A stretch of 64,000 nucleotides of DNA from Nepenthes gracilis (taxonomy: Eukaryota; Streptophyta; Magnoliopsida; Caryophyllales; Nepenthaceae), in the NCBI GenBank assembly GCA_033239525.1, contig BSYO01000020.1:7622656-7686655 (forward strand), given 5' to 3'. The notes under the pieces are model-generated. The model saw nothing but the letters and a program-made list of their open reading frames with translations. It was not told where the DNA came from and searched no databases. The number at the start of each line of letters is the position of its first letter. Position 1 is the stretch's first letter. Of the stretch, positions 43,986 through 55,555 are shown one piece after another. The position numbers and the translations under genes are program-made.

Positions 43986-45394
43986 TAATTTGTATATTTT
44001 ACCCTCATTCCATTGTTATGAAAGTTATGACTAATGCATTTGAAATTGTAAGATTGAAATGGGCTCAGGAGGACAATGTGATTCGCTCATCGATGGTGGA
44101 ATCTCAATCCCTCTCATGAGTTTTGATAATCATGCATATAAATTGAATTGTGAAAAATGCCAAGTTCCAAAGAAAGGTATGAACCGAACAAGTAATCGGA
44201 GGGAAGTCCACAACGTGATATGTGAATGATGGAACCTCCCAAATGGCGGGAGATATGGCAAATGGGATATGGTGGACTTTCCCTCAAATGGAAATGGAAT
44301 CATGAAACTAGGACCATGGATTTATGTTCATTGGGTAGTATTCTCTGGCTTGACACGTCCATCTCGGTAGAAACCCGTAGAATACTTTGGCCGCGTATTC
44401 TGGTCGCTGGTGTGAGCGGGTGATGTCCGTGTCACGCCTTAGGATACTATTGTAAAAGAACGAGGAACTGCCCTGGTACCCTAGGAAAATGGGGCGTTTA
44501 TCGGGCCCGTCTACAGGCATGATATGTAGATGACCCCCCGGCTGTGTCTAAGAATAAGCCCTCACGGCCCTAAATCATGTGGAGTATCATGATCCTTTCC
44601 TCGTTCTCTCGCATCGTTGCTAGTACGACTTACTGGCCCTGGTCCGCAAAGATTAATGAAAATAATAAAAGTGTATAAAAACGTATCTAATGTTATTATG
44701 CAACCCATGTGATCCCAAGGTTCCGTTCCTCTCATGCTCCCTTTTTAATTGAAGTTATATGGTTTCCCCCATCCCACCATCATTTCTATTGTTTATCTGT
44801 CCTCTGATAGTATGTATGTTTACACTTGTTGGGTTTTTTAGCTCACTCTTGTTGTCTCTCCTTTCAGATGAGAATGATGAGATGCTCGACGAGGCTGAGT
44901 AAGCTGTAGGAGCGAGATAGGCGATCTGATTTCTTGTGCGGAGCTTGAGGACTTAGCTTGATTATGTATGGAATAGGGATTTGTATTGTATTTTGTGAAT
45001 CCCAATTATATATTATGTTATGTATGTGTATGTGGATGTGGATGAACAGTTTAGTTTCTTGTGTGTTATGGTTTCGTGCTTCCGCAGGTTACTTATTGTG
45101 GTTATTGTTTGGGTTTCTTTTAAATGGCATTCTTTCTAGGCCGGCGTCGTACTTGAGTTATGACGTCGGTGCCACCGGAGGTGTTGTGGTGGCTATGGGA
45201 TCCTGTGGTTTGTTGATAAATGTTGTGGATTATTGTACAGGATTATTTACAGGTGTTTGTGTTTTGGCAAACGTCCAATTTATAAAAGAAATTCTGCCTA
45301 ATTTTCTGTAGAAATTTTAAAATATTAATTATGGGCATTAATGATGTGTTTATTGATGGAGGGCTATTTAAGAAAAATAACCCGATCCGTCACA

Positions 45395-45900
45395 CCACTC
45401 CCCTGCGAGTACACTTCCTCTAAGTCGTTCACTAGTTAAATGCACCTATCGGAGCCTAAACTCTTAGCAAACACTCAATCCCCTTATATTTGCATCTATG
45501 CATTACTTTCTCATCCTCCATCTTTCTCTCATCGAAAAAAATTTCTGACTTAAACGACGAAGGATATATCGAAAAGTGAGTCTTACCATATTTTGACCTT
45601 TTATTTATTAGTTGTAGTATGCAAAATTCATATTTGAAACCACTCCCCTGTGAGTGCACTTCTTCTAAGCCGTTCACCAGTTGAGCACACCTATCGAAAC
45701 ATAACCCTCCAATAAACACTCTATCCTCTTATACTTGCATCTATGTATTACTTTCTCATCCTCCATCTTTCTTTCATCAAAGAAATTTTTCTGACTTAAG
45801 TGTCGAAGAATATACCAGAGAGTGAGGCTCACCATCTTCTGATATCTTGTTTGTTAGTTGTGGTGTGTAAAATTCATATTTGAAGTAATGAAGATCGGTG
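45395..45900. repeat. two direct repeats of 245 bp
   Basis: Both copies start CCACTCCCCTG (45395 and 45640) and share CATCTATG(C/T)ATTACTTTCTCA, CATCCTCCATCTTTCT, TCTGACTTAA and AAATTCATATTTGAA. The TCTGACTTAA(G/A)(T/C)G(T/A)CGAAG phrase resembles the U5 end of several plant gypsy LTRs, so the locus may be an old LTR. The following bases to 45990 show nothing more. Confidence 0.7.
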
Positions 45901-46992
45901 CTGCTACAATTTAACCCACTCGGTGAGATCAAGTGGCTCCCTAATTCGTCCAATAATTTAAATTTAGAGACGCATCAGTTGGGTAGGTTAACAAAATGAA
46001 AGTTTCATTTTGTATATTTACTTTTATTCCAGAAGTTCTTCCTCAAAAAAATAAAATTTGAATAATTATAATATATAATTTAATTATATAATTTAAATAA
46101 AAATTACTAGAAAATAAGAATAAATAAAGAGAGATAAAAATGTAAAATTAATATTTATCAAGATCCTTTTAGAGAGTAGATGCCATTTTTAGGCTCAATC
46201 CTAAACAGTTCAAGCTTTTAGGTTGAATTGTCCTTGCCATGGCTTTGGAAGTTGCCCATAGTTTAAATCTATCGAATTCTTGGAGTTCGAAACATTATAT
46301 CCTGACGGAGTGGTGAACATCTACATGACAGAGAAAACAGTTTCTCATTGTTATGGCAGTTTTAGAAATCACGTTTTCAGTTCAACTAGCAATCCATTCG
46401 TATGCTGCCTTTTCTTCCGTTGAAAATGTTTGTTGCCTGATTATTTGCAAAAATGAGGACAGTGACATTGCTTTCTGTATTCCGAAAATAAAAGCGAAAG
46501 GACTCATTTAGATTTTCTTTTTCTTTTCTATTTCGTAACAAGTCCCCCTTCCAGGATGGAAAGGACACAAATTACGTACCTAATTTTGTTCTTGGCACAT
46601 AATTTCGAACTTGAATGAAACAATGGCATGCAAATAGCTATATGTAATTAACACGGCTGCACAAATTGAGGAACCTCTACTGTTTCATCTCCCAAAACAG
46701 TTGCAACCTAAAGACAAAACCATGCATGATGCTGCAGTTCTATGAACTGCATATGCCGAAAGGATTTGGAAGGTAAACTACTTAAAGTACAAAACATTCT
46801 TCTTCACCATAGAATATCCATGTTGCTGCAAACAAATTTAGGACATTAAAATTTGGCTTTCGTTACAGAATTAACGATCTGGGTTATTGTAGCACTGACT
46901 AATGTAACAAACAATTGGAGAAAGAAAAAGAATGAATCATCTATACATGGGTCACATCACAGTAGTACAACAGTAAACAGATACTGCTATTG
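45901..46992. other. intergenic, 3' flank of the PHD-finger gene
   Basis: The sequence is AT-rich, with an especially poor stretch at 46030-46150. The part next to 46992 should contain the 3' UTR and polyadenylation site of the minus-strand gene, but I cannot place the poly-A site. No coding region or repeat end is evident. Confidence 0.5.
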
Positions 46993-49900
46993 CTAACAGT
47001 CAAAAAAGCCTGCCTTTCCATACCTAGTTGCATCTTCCTCCCAAAATCCGATTCCTGAAGACAGCATCACAGTTTCAGATGTTTCATATTGAAACCCATG
47101 CATTTCAGCACTCTGAGGCACAAGGGAAGAGCAACATTTACGGCACACAAACAATGGAGGCACAGTATCCGAGTCCTCAATGCCACTGCACCTCGTGTGC
47201 TGCCACACCTCACAAATATCACATGATACCATTCTCTCCCCATCATCATCTCTCGCCCCACATTCACATTTTACCGTCCAATTGTCAGGCCCACCCTCAT
47301 ACCGCAATTCAGTTCTCAAATCAATCCCAATCCCTTTAACCCAGACCTCCGAACCAGATTTAAGGGCACCAAAGACAACCTCTTCATCGTTTAAGCCATT
47401 CACACTCTCTAACTCAGTCACCACATATTCCTCTGTAATACAGTAAGTGTCTCTTAGAGCCTTTTCCGCTGCTATCTTCAATTCTCCAATGGTAGCATAC
47501 AAAGGGATAACAATCAACTCTCCTGGTGAAAAGTCCTTTGACAGTTCCATATCTAACTCCATTGAGCTGGGCAGAACTCGGCATATGAACCTTAAAAGTT
47601 GATCATCATCGTCTCTAAAAGGAAATTCCTTGATAAAGCATTTGCTATCCAGAATATCCTGAGTAGCTAGACCGCAGACATCTGACTCAGGGTAACTCTG
47701 TAGAACATTTTTGTAGAGGAAGAATACATCATTGTAAACATCAAAACAAGACTCAACCGTTGGAATTGAAGCTGGGGCCTGAATAACACTTTCTGTTTCT
47801 GGCCTGCTAGCTGCCAAAGAAGCTCCACTACTAGTAAGTTCCTGAATAGTGTACTCCAGGACTCTATGTACGGGGTTTATGGCACGCTGTACTAAGTGAT
47901 TGCCAACAATTACGTTATTCATTGATTTAAGAACATAATCAAGCAATCCCGTGTCTCCTATATGAAGCCTAGCCGCATCTCTTACTTCCTGCCTAGTCAT
48001 GCCACTTTGATTGGAGCTTTCGCTTTCTTTCAAAGCATTAACTATCACTTCAGCTGCATAGTGTAACCTTCTGGTAGGCCATCTACTATCCATGCTAGCA
48101 ATAACAGCTGCAAATTTATGGCATTTAATGGGTTTTTCTCTTATAGGGAGTTTATTTGGTGGGGCTGCTCTGATTGAACTTCTCAAGGGAAAGGAAGCAG
48201 GAGATAAACCCTTTGCCAAGGCTAATTTTGGGTTGATTGGAACTTGGGATTTAAGAGTTAGCATAAGTCTGAGGAGGTCTCTGATAGTGATCAAGCAGGT
48301 CTCACTTAAATCTCTGTAACATCTTATAATTCGGGTCATTTCTCTACTCTGGTCTGTTTTCGAGAAATCTTGAATTATGTCATCCAGTTGGAGAGAACTG
48401 AGGACTTCTAGTGCTCTGTGGTACTTGTGTTCTGTCACACCAAAGCTTCCATGGTAAAAGCGGTAGCCCCATCTGCCAAACCACGGGTGCCCATATGCAA
48501 CTCCATGAAGTAGACGAAGATCCATGGATTTCTTCTTCGATACATCTTCAACTGTGATTTTTCTGTTGGATTAAGGATAACCACATCAATTAGTCGTTTT
48601 TTGCCTCTATAATTTATAGATTTAAAGTTAGAAGTTACAATCAATTATTTGGTTTTGCATACTGGGCATGAAGGTTTGTGCAGATACGATCCCAAAGATC
48701 CATGATCTCCCTTCCGCACAGGAAATTGGATCCTCCTCCTCTCCCATTGATGCAAAGCAAGTGGCCAAACCCATTGCAGTGAATCAGCCCATGCAAGAGA
48801 TGAGTTTGAAGACCAAAAGCAGAATCAGTTAGGGGCTTATTCCAATCAGCATCAACTGGAATTATCAAATGGTACTTTCTTTTGGAGACAAAATGATGAC
48901 TCCACCCTAGAACAAGTGAAAACAGTGGCAAATTTTCAAATTAGAATCCGATACTAAAAGTTTTGTTCAGAAAAAAACAATTATGTTCTCGTTTACTGAG
49001 CCCAATGCAAGTGTAGTTTTCCAAGCACACCCAGCCTCCTACCAGGCAAAATTCTAATATAAAACGAAACAGTTCATCATCCTTCTTGGTCGGGGCTTCA
49101 AAAAACACAAAAGGAGCATCAATTTCAAAGAAATAAGTGCAACTTAGTTTTCCCAAGGATATCTCAGAATCTCCAGCTTCCTGAATTTTGAAGTCAAAAT
49201 GAAGTACCACATTATAGTGCAATTAAAACGCAAATATAAGGGTGTAGTTCGAAAACTATATTTCGAATACACCGAGAAACCGCCAGCAATCCAAATTTCA
49301 AGGTAAAACCAGAACCCCAATCATTTTCGTAATAAAAATGGAGAATAGGATGAAAAATGCCAAGTTAATCTCAATTTTCGAGGACATAATTGTAATTCAA
49401 TTTTTCGAGCACACCGAGAATCCCCAGCAATCCAAATTTCAAGGTAAAACAAGAGCCCCAATCATTTTCGTAATAAAAATGGAGAATATGATGAAAAATG
49501 CCCAAGTTAATCTCAATTCAACGATCCAAATGCAAATTTATTCCCGCCTCGCCCCCCCCCCCCAAACACACCCTCTGAATCTCCAGCACTAAATTCAAGC
49601 TCGAAGTCGTCATCCATCTAAACGCGTGATGAAAGATAAACATGAGAACCTCACTTCAGATACCCATATGCAAACAAAATTTCCAAACACAGCCAATATA
49701 CCCAGCAACCACATTTTTCAACTTAAAACCAAAAAGCCCATCATCATCGCAATTAAGCTCGACACTATCCCGAGTTATAATCTCCTTTGGTATATAGATA
49801 AATGTCATCAGCACATATCCAGAATCCGCAGCACCCACAATTAAACCTAAATAGCAACATCATTCAATTAAGAATCTAAAGACTAAGACACACTTCGAAA

Positions 49901-50728
49901 CAATAATTGATCTCGTAAACCAGGTTCCCTAGCACTCCAAATTTCAAGGTAAAACAAAACCGCGCGTCGTCATCCAATTCAAACCAATGTACAAGGGCTT
50001 ACTTTAAAACAAATAACACAATTTTTTTACCCAAATGTAATTCAAGTTTACCACAGACACCAACAAAGTCCTGCACCCAAGTTTTCAAGCTAAATTCAAA
50101 ACCTAAATATTTATCCAATTTCCAGGATCGATCCCCACCACCCAAATCCCCAGGTAAAATAAAAAATCAAATTATTCAATTTAAACTGAAGACTAAAGGT
50201 CTTAAAAAATAAAAATAAAAAATAAAACAGATCCCAAATGCAATGAACTTGTTCAAAACGCACCCAGAATATCATCACCGAAAATTCTTACTTAAACCTA
50301 AATAGGTAATTCGTCCATTAAACACAATTTTTAAAGAGAGATCAAAAACCAGAAAGAGAACACGAGTCATCACCGGCACAGCGGCAGTGATCACAGAAAG
50401 GCTGCTTAGAGTGGGTGACAGTCTCCTCAACGGTATAGAGAGGAACAACAATGCCCCTATTCTCTTGGACTAGCAAAGTACACCAAACTGGCATTTCATT
50501 AACATGATAATCTTCAACGTCTGCACATTCTTGAATGAAAAATCGGATGTTATCTCGGAATGGGCCTGAGGGATTGATAGGGCAACGGGGATCACAGAAT
50601 GTGTGGAAGGCATAGAGTTTTGGCTTTCTCTTTCTCTTCTTGCAGGTCTCTAACAGTGGAATCAACATTGTCTTGCTTTTCTTCCGGCGCTTTATTCCTT
50701 CTCCCAAGAAATGAGGTCTTGATTTCAT
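46993..50728 (-). CDS. PHD-finger protein, MS1/MMD1/At1g33420-like (3 exons)
   Basis: Exons are 50728-50374, 48906-48663 and 48562-46993, with GT...AG introns of 1467 and 100 bp. The junctions restore the conserved readings FCDHCRCAGWSHHFVSKRK and LHAQKITVEDVSKKKSMDLR. The product is 722 residues, slightly longer than the roughly 670-700 usual for the group. Features: Lys/Arg-rich stretches at residues 13-19 and 30-37 (possible nuclear signals), a Cys-rich CDHCRC motif at about 112-117, a conserved middle part with NGFGHLLCING and LCGREIMDLWDRICTNL, and a C-terminal C4HC3 PHD finger at about 632-676 (CECGARDDDGERMVSCDICE, VWQHTRCSGI, VCRKC). Relatives are nuclear regulators of male meiosis (MMD1) and tapetum/pollen wall development (MS1); the At1g33420 type is less studied, so a transcription or chromatin role is inferred. 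The start is the first ATG of the basic N-terminus. No stops or frameshifts: an apparently intact gene. Confidence 0.93.
48563..48662 (-). other. intron 2 of the PHD-finger gene
   Basis: The donor reads CA|GTATGC and the acceptor TCCAACAG|AAAAATC in minus-strand sense. Splicing joins CA and A to a Gln codon within AQKITVEDV. The intron is 100 bp and AT-rich, typical of plants. Confidence 0.85.
48907..50373 (-). repeat. intron 1 of the PHD-finger gene, built of degenerate tandem repeats
   Basis: On the plus strand, units carry CACACC(G/C)AGAA(T/C)CC then CCAGCA(A/C)(T/C)CC and AAATTTCAAGGTAAAAC, followed by ATCATTTTCGTAATAA or ATCATC(G/A)(C/T)AATT. Two nearly identical copies have 141-bp spacing (CAGCAA at 49284 and 49425). 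More diverged copies have the CAGCA/AGCAC anchor near 49583, 49703, 49829, 49931 and about 50071, and weakly near 49175 and 50270. Together they occupy most of the 1467-bp intron. Donor G|GTGATG and acceptor TTCTAG|GG define its ends. A C10+ run lies at 49551-49563. Confidence 0.75.
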
Positions 50729-50990
50729 GCTATTAGGAGATCGCTGTAAGAGAGGAAAGAGTTAAATATTCGGTTTCGTCAGGAGGTTTTAGTTTGTTGC
50801 AGAGCGTGAATGTTTGTTAGTTCGGGTACTAACTATTGGGACGGTTTTTCCCGCGTTCGTTTCAAATGGAATTAGATCGTTGACTCCCTCAACAATGCTA
50901 ACTGGAGTGTCGATTTGCTACATTTCATGTGTCCGTATAATGTAATGAGCAGCCGAGGGCGAAGGCGGTTTAAAAAAAAAAAAACTGTAC
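50729..50990 (-). promoter_or_regulatory. 5' UTR/promoter region of the PHD-finger gene
   Basis: The canonical E2F-type motif TTTCCCGC lies at 50847-50854, about 120 bp upstream of the start codon. In minus-strand sense, TTTAACTCTTTCCTCTCTTA followed by CAG ends at 50744, 16 bp before the ATG, and looks like a branch point, polypyrimidine tract and 3' splice site, so the 5' UTR may contain an intron. Neither a TATA box nor the transcription start can be set. Confidence 0.4.
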
Positions 50991-51602
50991 AAATGAAATA
51001 AATTATAGCTAATGGAGCAAATATATCTATAGAAGTTGGTCGGATTTAGTTCCTAAAATATGGAATTTAGTTTAGGTCATGGTTTGACTCCCTCTAAGTT
51101 TTGATATTGTTAATATTCATTTGGAATGAATTTGGGTCAAATGGTTTGAACTCAAGCTTGCAATTAGATTTATTGGATTATTTAATCCTTATGGGGCCCT
51201 AAAATAATTATTCCAATGTGAATGGAAGTGTTGGGTTTTTTTATTCACTTTTCTATGAATCATGTACTTATTAACACGATATCCAATAGTATGTATAAGC
51301 AAAGACGTCAAGCAATTAAGTGTCAATTGATGGTTAGTTGAGTGTTGATTCACGGTCGGTTGAGTAACGAGTTTTATTGGAGGTTTGAGTTAGGTTCATG
51401 CGAAAGTCGGTCAAGCCAAACAATTCTCAACAAACCTAAAATATGTGCACATAATAGGCATGGGATAGATGATTGTGCATCAATTTTAATGGAAATAATG
51501 CATGAAGAGTACTATAATATTCTCAATTTTTATTATTATTTTTGGGTAAAATTATTATTTTGGATAAAATTGGGCTATGAAAAACAAAAACGAAAACAAA
51601 AT

Positions 51603-51633
<31 letters not shown>

Positions 51634-51640
51634 ATTAAAA
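50991..51640. other. intergenic, nothing recognised
   Basis: This AT-rich sequence has no domain, repeat terminus or RNA gene that I can identify. It ends with alternating AAT and ATT runs at 51598-51635. The plus-strand ORF 51342-51638 has no recognisable family signature and ends in the microsatellite. Confidence 0.4.
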
Positions 51641-53038
51641 GGGGCTCGGGGCAGTTGATTAGGAGAAAAGGAAAAAAGAAAAGAAAAGGCAAAAAAGAGA
51701 GGGAGGAAGAGAGAAGATGCCAACGCAAGGTTGCCGTTGCATTTGTTGTCGTAGGAGCTGACGCTAGGATCGGAAGCTAACGAAGCTCTCTCTGTGATTT
51801 ACCATCTATTTTGTGTGGTGGTGTGAGTGGAAGGAGATGTGTGAACCAAATAGAGGAGTCACTGCTGTCACCGGAGAAAATAGTAAAATTGAGTTAAGTA
51901 AATATTTTATTCTCCTTGTGGACGTTAATTTTGTAATTGCATGTACTGATTTTGAGAGAAATCGATTGAATAATGAAAAATGGGCTTGAGGGTTGGTGAA
52001 GACAGAGAAAGCCATCGCTGCCATTGCCATCGCAAGATTTTTGTTGCCGTGGTTGCCGTCGTCGTCCATGCTGAAGCCATTGTCGGTGAATGAGAAGTAA
52101 CGCACAGGGTAAAGGAGAGAGGTAGAGGAGCCTCACTGCAAGAGAGAGGAAGAGGAGAGAGAGAGGGATGTGTGAAGATGAGAGATAAGCATACGGTTCA
52201 AGCACCTTGAAGGATCTTTTTGGCAAACCTGTTTGAAATAAAGTCAAGATAAGTATCTGTAACCCCTTCCTTTGATTTAATTTGATATTTGAGTTTTTTA
52301 TATGTATATTTTATATCTGTATATACTTTTAGAGTTTTTATAATTTTATGGAGATCGGTGTAAATATTTGATGATATGTATGTTTGTATGAGAAATCAGA
52401 TGACCATATAGTTATAGGTCTAAGATGTAACAAATATGATAATAAAAGATCATTTAGTAGCTGCAAGCCTAAAATGTAACCGATATAATAAATGATAGTT
52501 GAATAGTTATAGATCATAAATATAGCCGATATGATAATAAAAGATGGCTAAGTAGTTGTAGGTCTAAAATGTAACCAATATGATAATAAAAGATAATCGA
52601 GTAGCTACAAATAAAAAATATAGTCGATATTGAAATTCGAAAATGGACTTGGTTTTTTATTTGGATTGATCTCTACTATGGATGTGTAGTGGTTTCAGTA
52701 TATGTGACAGAGTTTGGAGCATATTTAGTTGTCTGCATCAGTAGTTGATTATCATGAGCCCTTTCTCTGATTTGCACGCAAAGTTTTATTCATGACGATA
52801 CTTGTTGAGCTTTCAACTCACATTTTTTATTTTCTTTCCCCTTAGAATAGGAGGCTTGGATCTGTAGTAAGAGTTAGGCAGGATTCAACATAGTATCACA
52901 TTCTCTTAGTGAACATTTTATCGTTACGACTATTTGGAAGCAGGTCATGATTATTTTATTTGGACGGTGGTTCATGAGATCCTATACGGGTTTAATTTGT
53001 CAAGTCATGTATATTTGGTTTGTCACAACTAAATTTTT
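51641..53038 (+). mobile_element. possible old LTR
   Basis: The order of elements resembles the plus-oriented LTR at 42559-45394: a purine-rich block (51660-51715), a later AACTCACATTTTTTATTTTCT segment followed by CCCCTTAGAATAGGAGGC (compare the core box), and a terminus TTTGTCACA at 53030-53038. No left end or target-site duplication was found, so this remains a guess from organisation. A 48-bp minisatellite lies at 52411-52632. Confidence 0.3.
52411..52632. repeat. 48-bp minisatellite
   Basis: Units starting G(T/C)T(A/G)(T/C)A(G/A)(G/A) and containing (T/C)(C/A)TAA(A/G)ATGTAAC(C/A)(A/G)ATAT(G/A)ATAATAAA begin at 52411, 52460, 52506, 52555 and 52604. The spacing is 46-49 bp. Confidence 0.8.
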
Positions 53039-53690
53039 AAATTTTAATATTATTTATTAAAATTATTTATAATTTTAAATGTATAAAAATAATTAATTAG
53101 ACCTATAAAATTTTAAATTTGTGATAAGTACACATACATATATTGTCCAGAAAGATCATGTTTGATACAATTGGGAGAGATATGTGCGTCAACACTTAAT
53201 ATAAAAGTTTACGCACGTTTTTATTAGATTAAAAACATATGAAAATTGTAAGTCTTTTGAACGTTGACACAGAAAGAAAAAGAAGAGAAAAAAATAGAAA
53301 AATAAAAATTTATTCATCAATTTTGAAATCTAAATTATATTTCACTCTCCACCGACCTTAGAAATATTATTTTTATTATTGTAAATAATTTTTTTTTCAA
53401 TAATTTTCTTTATAATTGGTATTATGTTCTATATTACTTAGATTTATTATTAACGGTAATATATATTTATGATTGTTGAAAGTTTTTACAATCATGACTT
53501 ATTATATAGTGCCTATGATTTTTTTCCTCATTTTCAAATAGTTTTTTCATATAAAATATTATATCTCATTATTTATAATTATTATTTTTATATTACCTAT
53601 TGTTGTATTTTCTCTGTATGGGTTTAAACAAAGGGTTCAAAAATTTGTTTTTGTAGAAATTTGTTCTTAACTTTGCAAACAAAGGTTTTG
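53039..53690. other. AT-rich sequence before the copia PBS, probable 5' LTR remnant
   Basis: This 650-bp interval lies directly upstream of a PBS-like AATGGTATCAAAG, so the right part should be the 5' LTR of the copia element. It ends TAGAATCTAACA. I could not define its left end, and no gene is visible. Confidence 0.35.
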
Positions 53691-55555
53691 CATCTAGAAT
53701 CTAACAAATGGTATCAAAGTCAAGTTATTGTGTTAAATTATTTGGACCAAAGAGTAGTGGTGAAAAAATAATTTGTTTGAAAGGCATGCACCGTGACATA
53801 TGAAGGAGTAAAATGATTGTTAAAGTAATACATCTTTCAACATTTGTTACCCAAAGATCTAAATTAAAATCTGATAAAAAGTAGGTTTTTGAATGTGAGC
53901 AAATTTATAAGTATATTTAGCAATTTGTTGATAATAATATTTATTATCACATCTGCAATAACAAGCATGTCAAAGTACTATGGAAGAAGCTCAAAGTAAT
54001 TTATACATCAAAGATGTGTAAAACAAGATATATCAATTGATAAAATTAATGTAAGTAACCAGGAAGGTGAGTCTATAACCTATAATTTAAACAAGTTTTT
54101 AGGTTGCATCAACCTATTAAATGGTATGAACATTAAATTCAATGATGAGTTGTGAGGCTTATGATTTTTAACCACACTATTAGATTCACAGAAGATTATT
54201 TGAATTACCATTACCAACATTACTCCTAATAGTATATTGATCTTTGTGATATCTAAGGGTGCAGTACTTAACGATAAGATGAGAAGGGAGTCATAAGGCT
54301 CTACATTCTCACATTTTGAAGTATTGGTCTCAAAATCATAGGGAAGAGGCTAAGGGAGAGATTCCAAATCTAATGAGAAGGGTAGAGTAAATCAACATCA
54401 AATTATTAAAACCTTAAATGTTATCATTGTAGAAAGAAGGACAATATTAAGAAGCACTATTTTGTGTGAAAAGTGTAAGAACAGGGATAACAAAGAAATG
54501 AAAGTCGAGAAGTCCTGAGATGATGAAAAAACTTCAATTGTTACGAAGTTTAATCTTTTTACATGTGTGAAGAAAATATAATAAATGTGGTTGATCATGA
54601 GATAAGCTGGATGTTTAATAGTGTTGTATCCCTCCATGCGATGTTTAGAAGGAAATTCTTTACATCTTATATTCTCAATGATTTTAGAGTATTGATAATA
54701 GGTAATAACAAATTATCTCAATGTGGTTGATCGTGAGATAAGCTGGGTGTTTAATAGTGTCGTATCCCTGCTTGTGATGTTTAGAAGGAAATTCTTTACA
54801 TCTTATATTCTCAATGATTTAGAGTATTGATAATAGGTAATAACAAGTTGTCTCAAATCGTGGGTTATGATAATATTTGTTTGACCACCAACAATGGGGA
54901 AAAATTAGTTTTGAGAGATATATGACAAGTCTTGGTTATTTAGCTATATCTTATTTTGACAAATAAACTTGAACACAAGGGGCTTTATAACTTATTTTGT
55001 GAGGGCACGTGGAAGTTTATTAGAGGCTCTCTAATAGTGGTTGATTTGGAAGAAGCTTTTTAGCTTTTACATGTTAACAAGCCTCAGTCTTAATCAGAGA
55101 TGTGAATGTGGCCAAGAATGATGAGTCTTTTAACCTATGGCATAAGCGTCTTAGTCATATGAGTGAGGCATGGCTCAATTGCTTAGTGAAAAAAGAACCA
55201 TTTTTGGGTTTAAAGGAAGCAAAATTGAAGGCGTGCTGCCATTGTATAGATAGAATGCAATAGAGATGTTCATTCCATGGAAACTCATATATAAAAAAGA
55301 TTGCTTCTTGAGCTTGTGCATATCAACATTTGTGTTCCTTTCAAAATAAAAACACTTGACAAAGTATTTAATTTCATAATTTTATTGATAATTGTTTCAA
55401 AAAACTGTAGGTGTATCCCTTAAAGATGACGAATTAAGCCTTTGACATTTTCAAGCGATTTCATGCCTTTATTGAACGTTAAATAAGGAAGAATAAAGTA
55501 CATCTAGAGTGGTGATAAAGTAGAGTAAATCAAAGAATTCGATGCATATTATCAG
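53691..55555 (+). pseudogene. Ty1/copia (TNT1-like) gag-protease-integrase remnant
   Basis: A PBS-like TGGTATCAAAGTC lies at 53709-53721. Decayed gag follows with HVKVLWKKLKVIYTSK, then a zinc knuckle with lost ligands (CYHCRKKDNIKKHYF; the expected third and fourth ligands are Asn and Tyr), a protease region (VDHEISWMFNSVVSLHAMF, expected active-site D-S-G replaced by N-S-V) and a GAG-pre-integrase block (LWHKRLSHMSEAW, LKACCHC). Integrase start follows (VYPLKDDELS, IKEFDAYY), with many stops and frameshifts. A 136-bp segment of the protease region is duplicated. The frame breaks at 55555, exactly where an LTR starts, so that element inserted into integrase. Confidence 0.8.
54585..54856 (+). 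repeat. 136-bp tandem duplication in the copia protease region
   Basis: ATGTGGTTGATC begins copies at 54585 and 54721. They run through AAGCTGG(A/G)TGTTTAATAGTG and GGAAATTCTTTACATCTTAT with about 95% identity. Because 136 is not a multiple of three, the duplication also shifts the frame. Confidence 0.9.

Larger units (their letters stand above)
42559..45394 (+). mobile_element. solo gypsy-type LTR, plus orientation, perfect TSD
   Basis: It starts TGTAACATCCC and ends GATCCGTCACA, and is flanked by CCACT on both sides (42554-42558 and 45395-45399). In the order expected for a plus-oriented member of the LTR group it carries TA/GT and AAT microsatellites (42765-42950), a purine block (42950-43020), a GC-rich segment (43025-43200), AAGTGTTCTCATACTCAC, three 173-174-bp units (43518, 43691, 43865) and the core box (AGCTCACTCTTGTTGTCTCTCCTTTCAGATGAG, split here for reading, 44840-44872). 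No internal region remains. ORFs such as 44958-45311 are inside the LTR. Confidence 0.9.

Noticed and set aside
44958..45311. 117-residue ORF as a gene
   Set aside because: It lies inside the solo LTR with TSD CCACT and has no conserved domain.
47028..47339. Plus-strand ORFs opposite the PHD gene (47028-47339, 47180-47446, 48092-48319)
   Set aside because: They are antisense shadows of conserved exon 3 codons.
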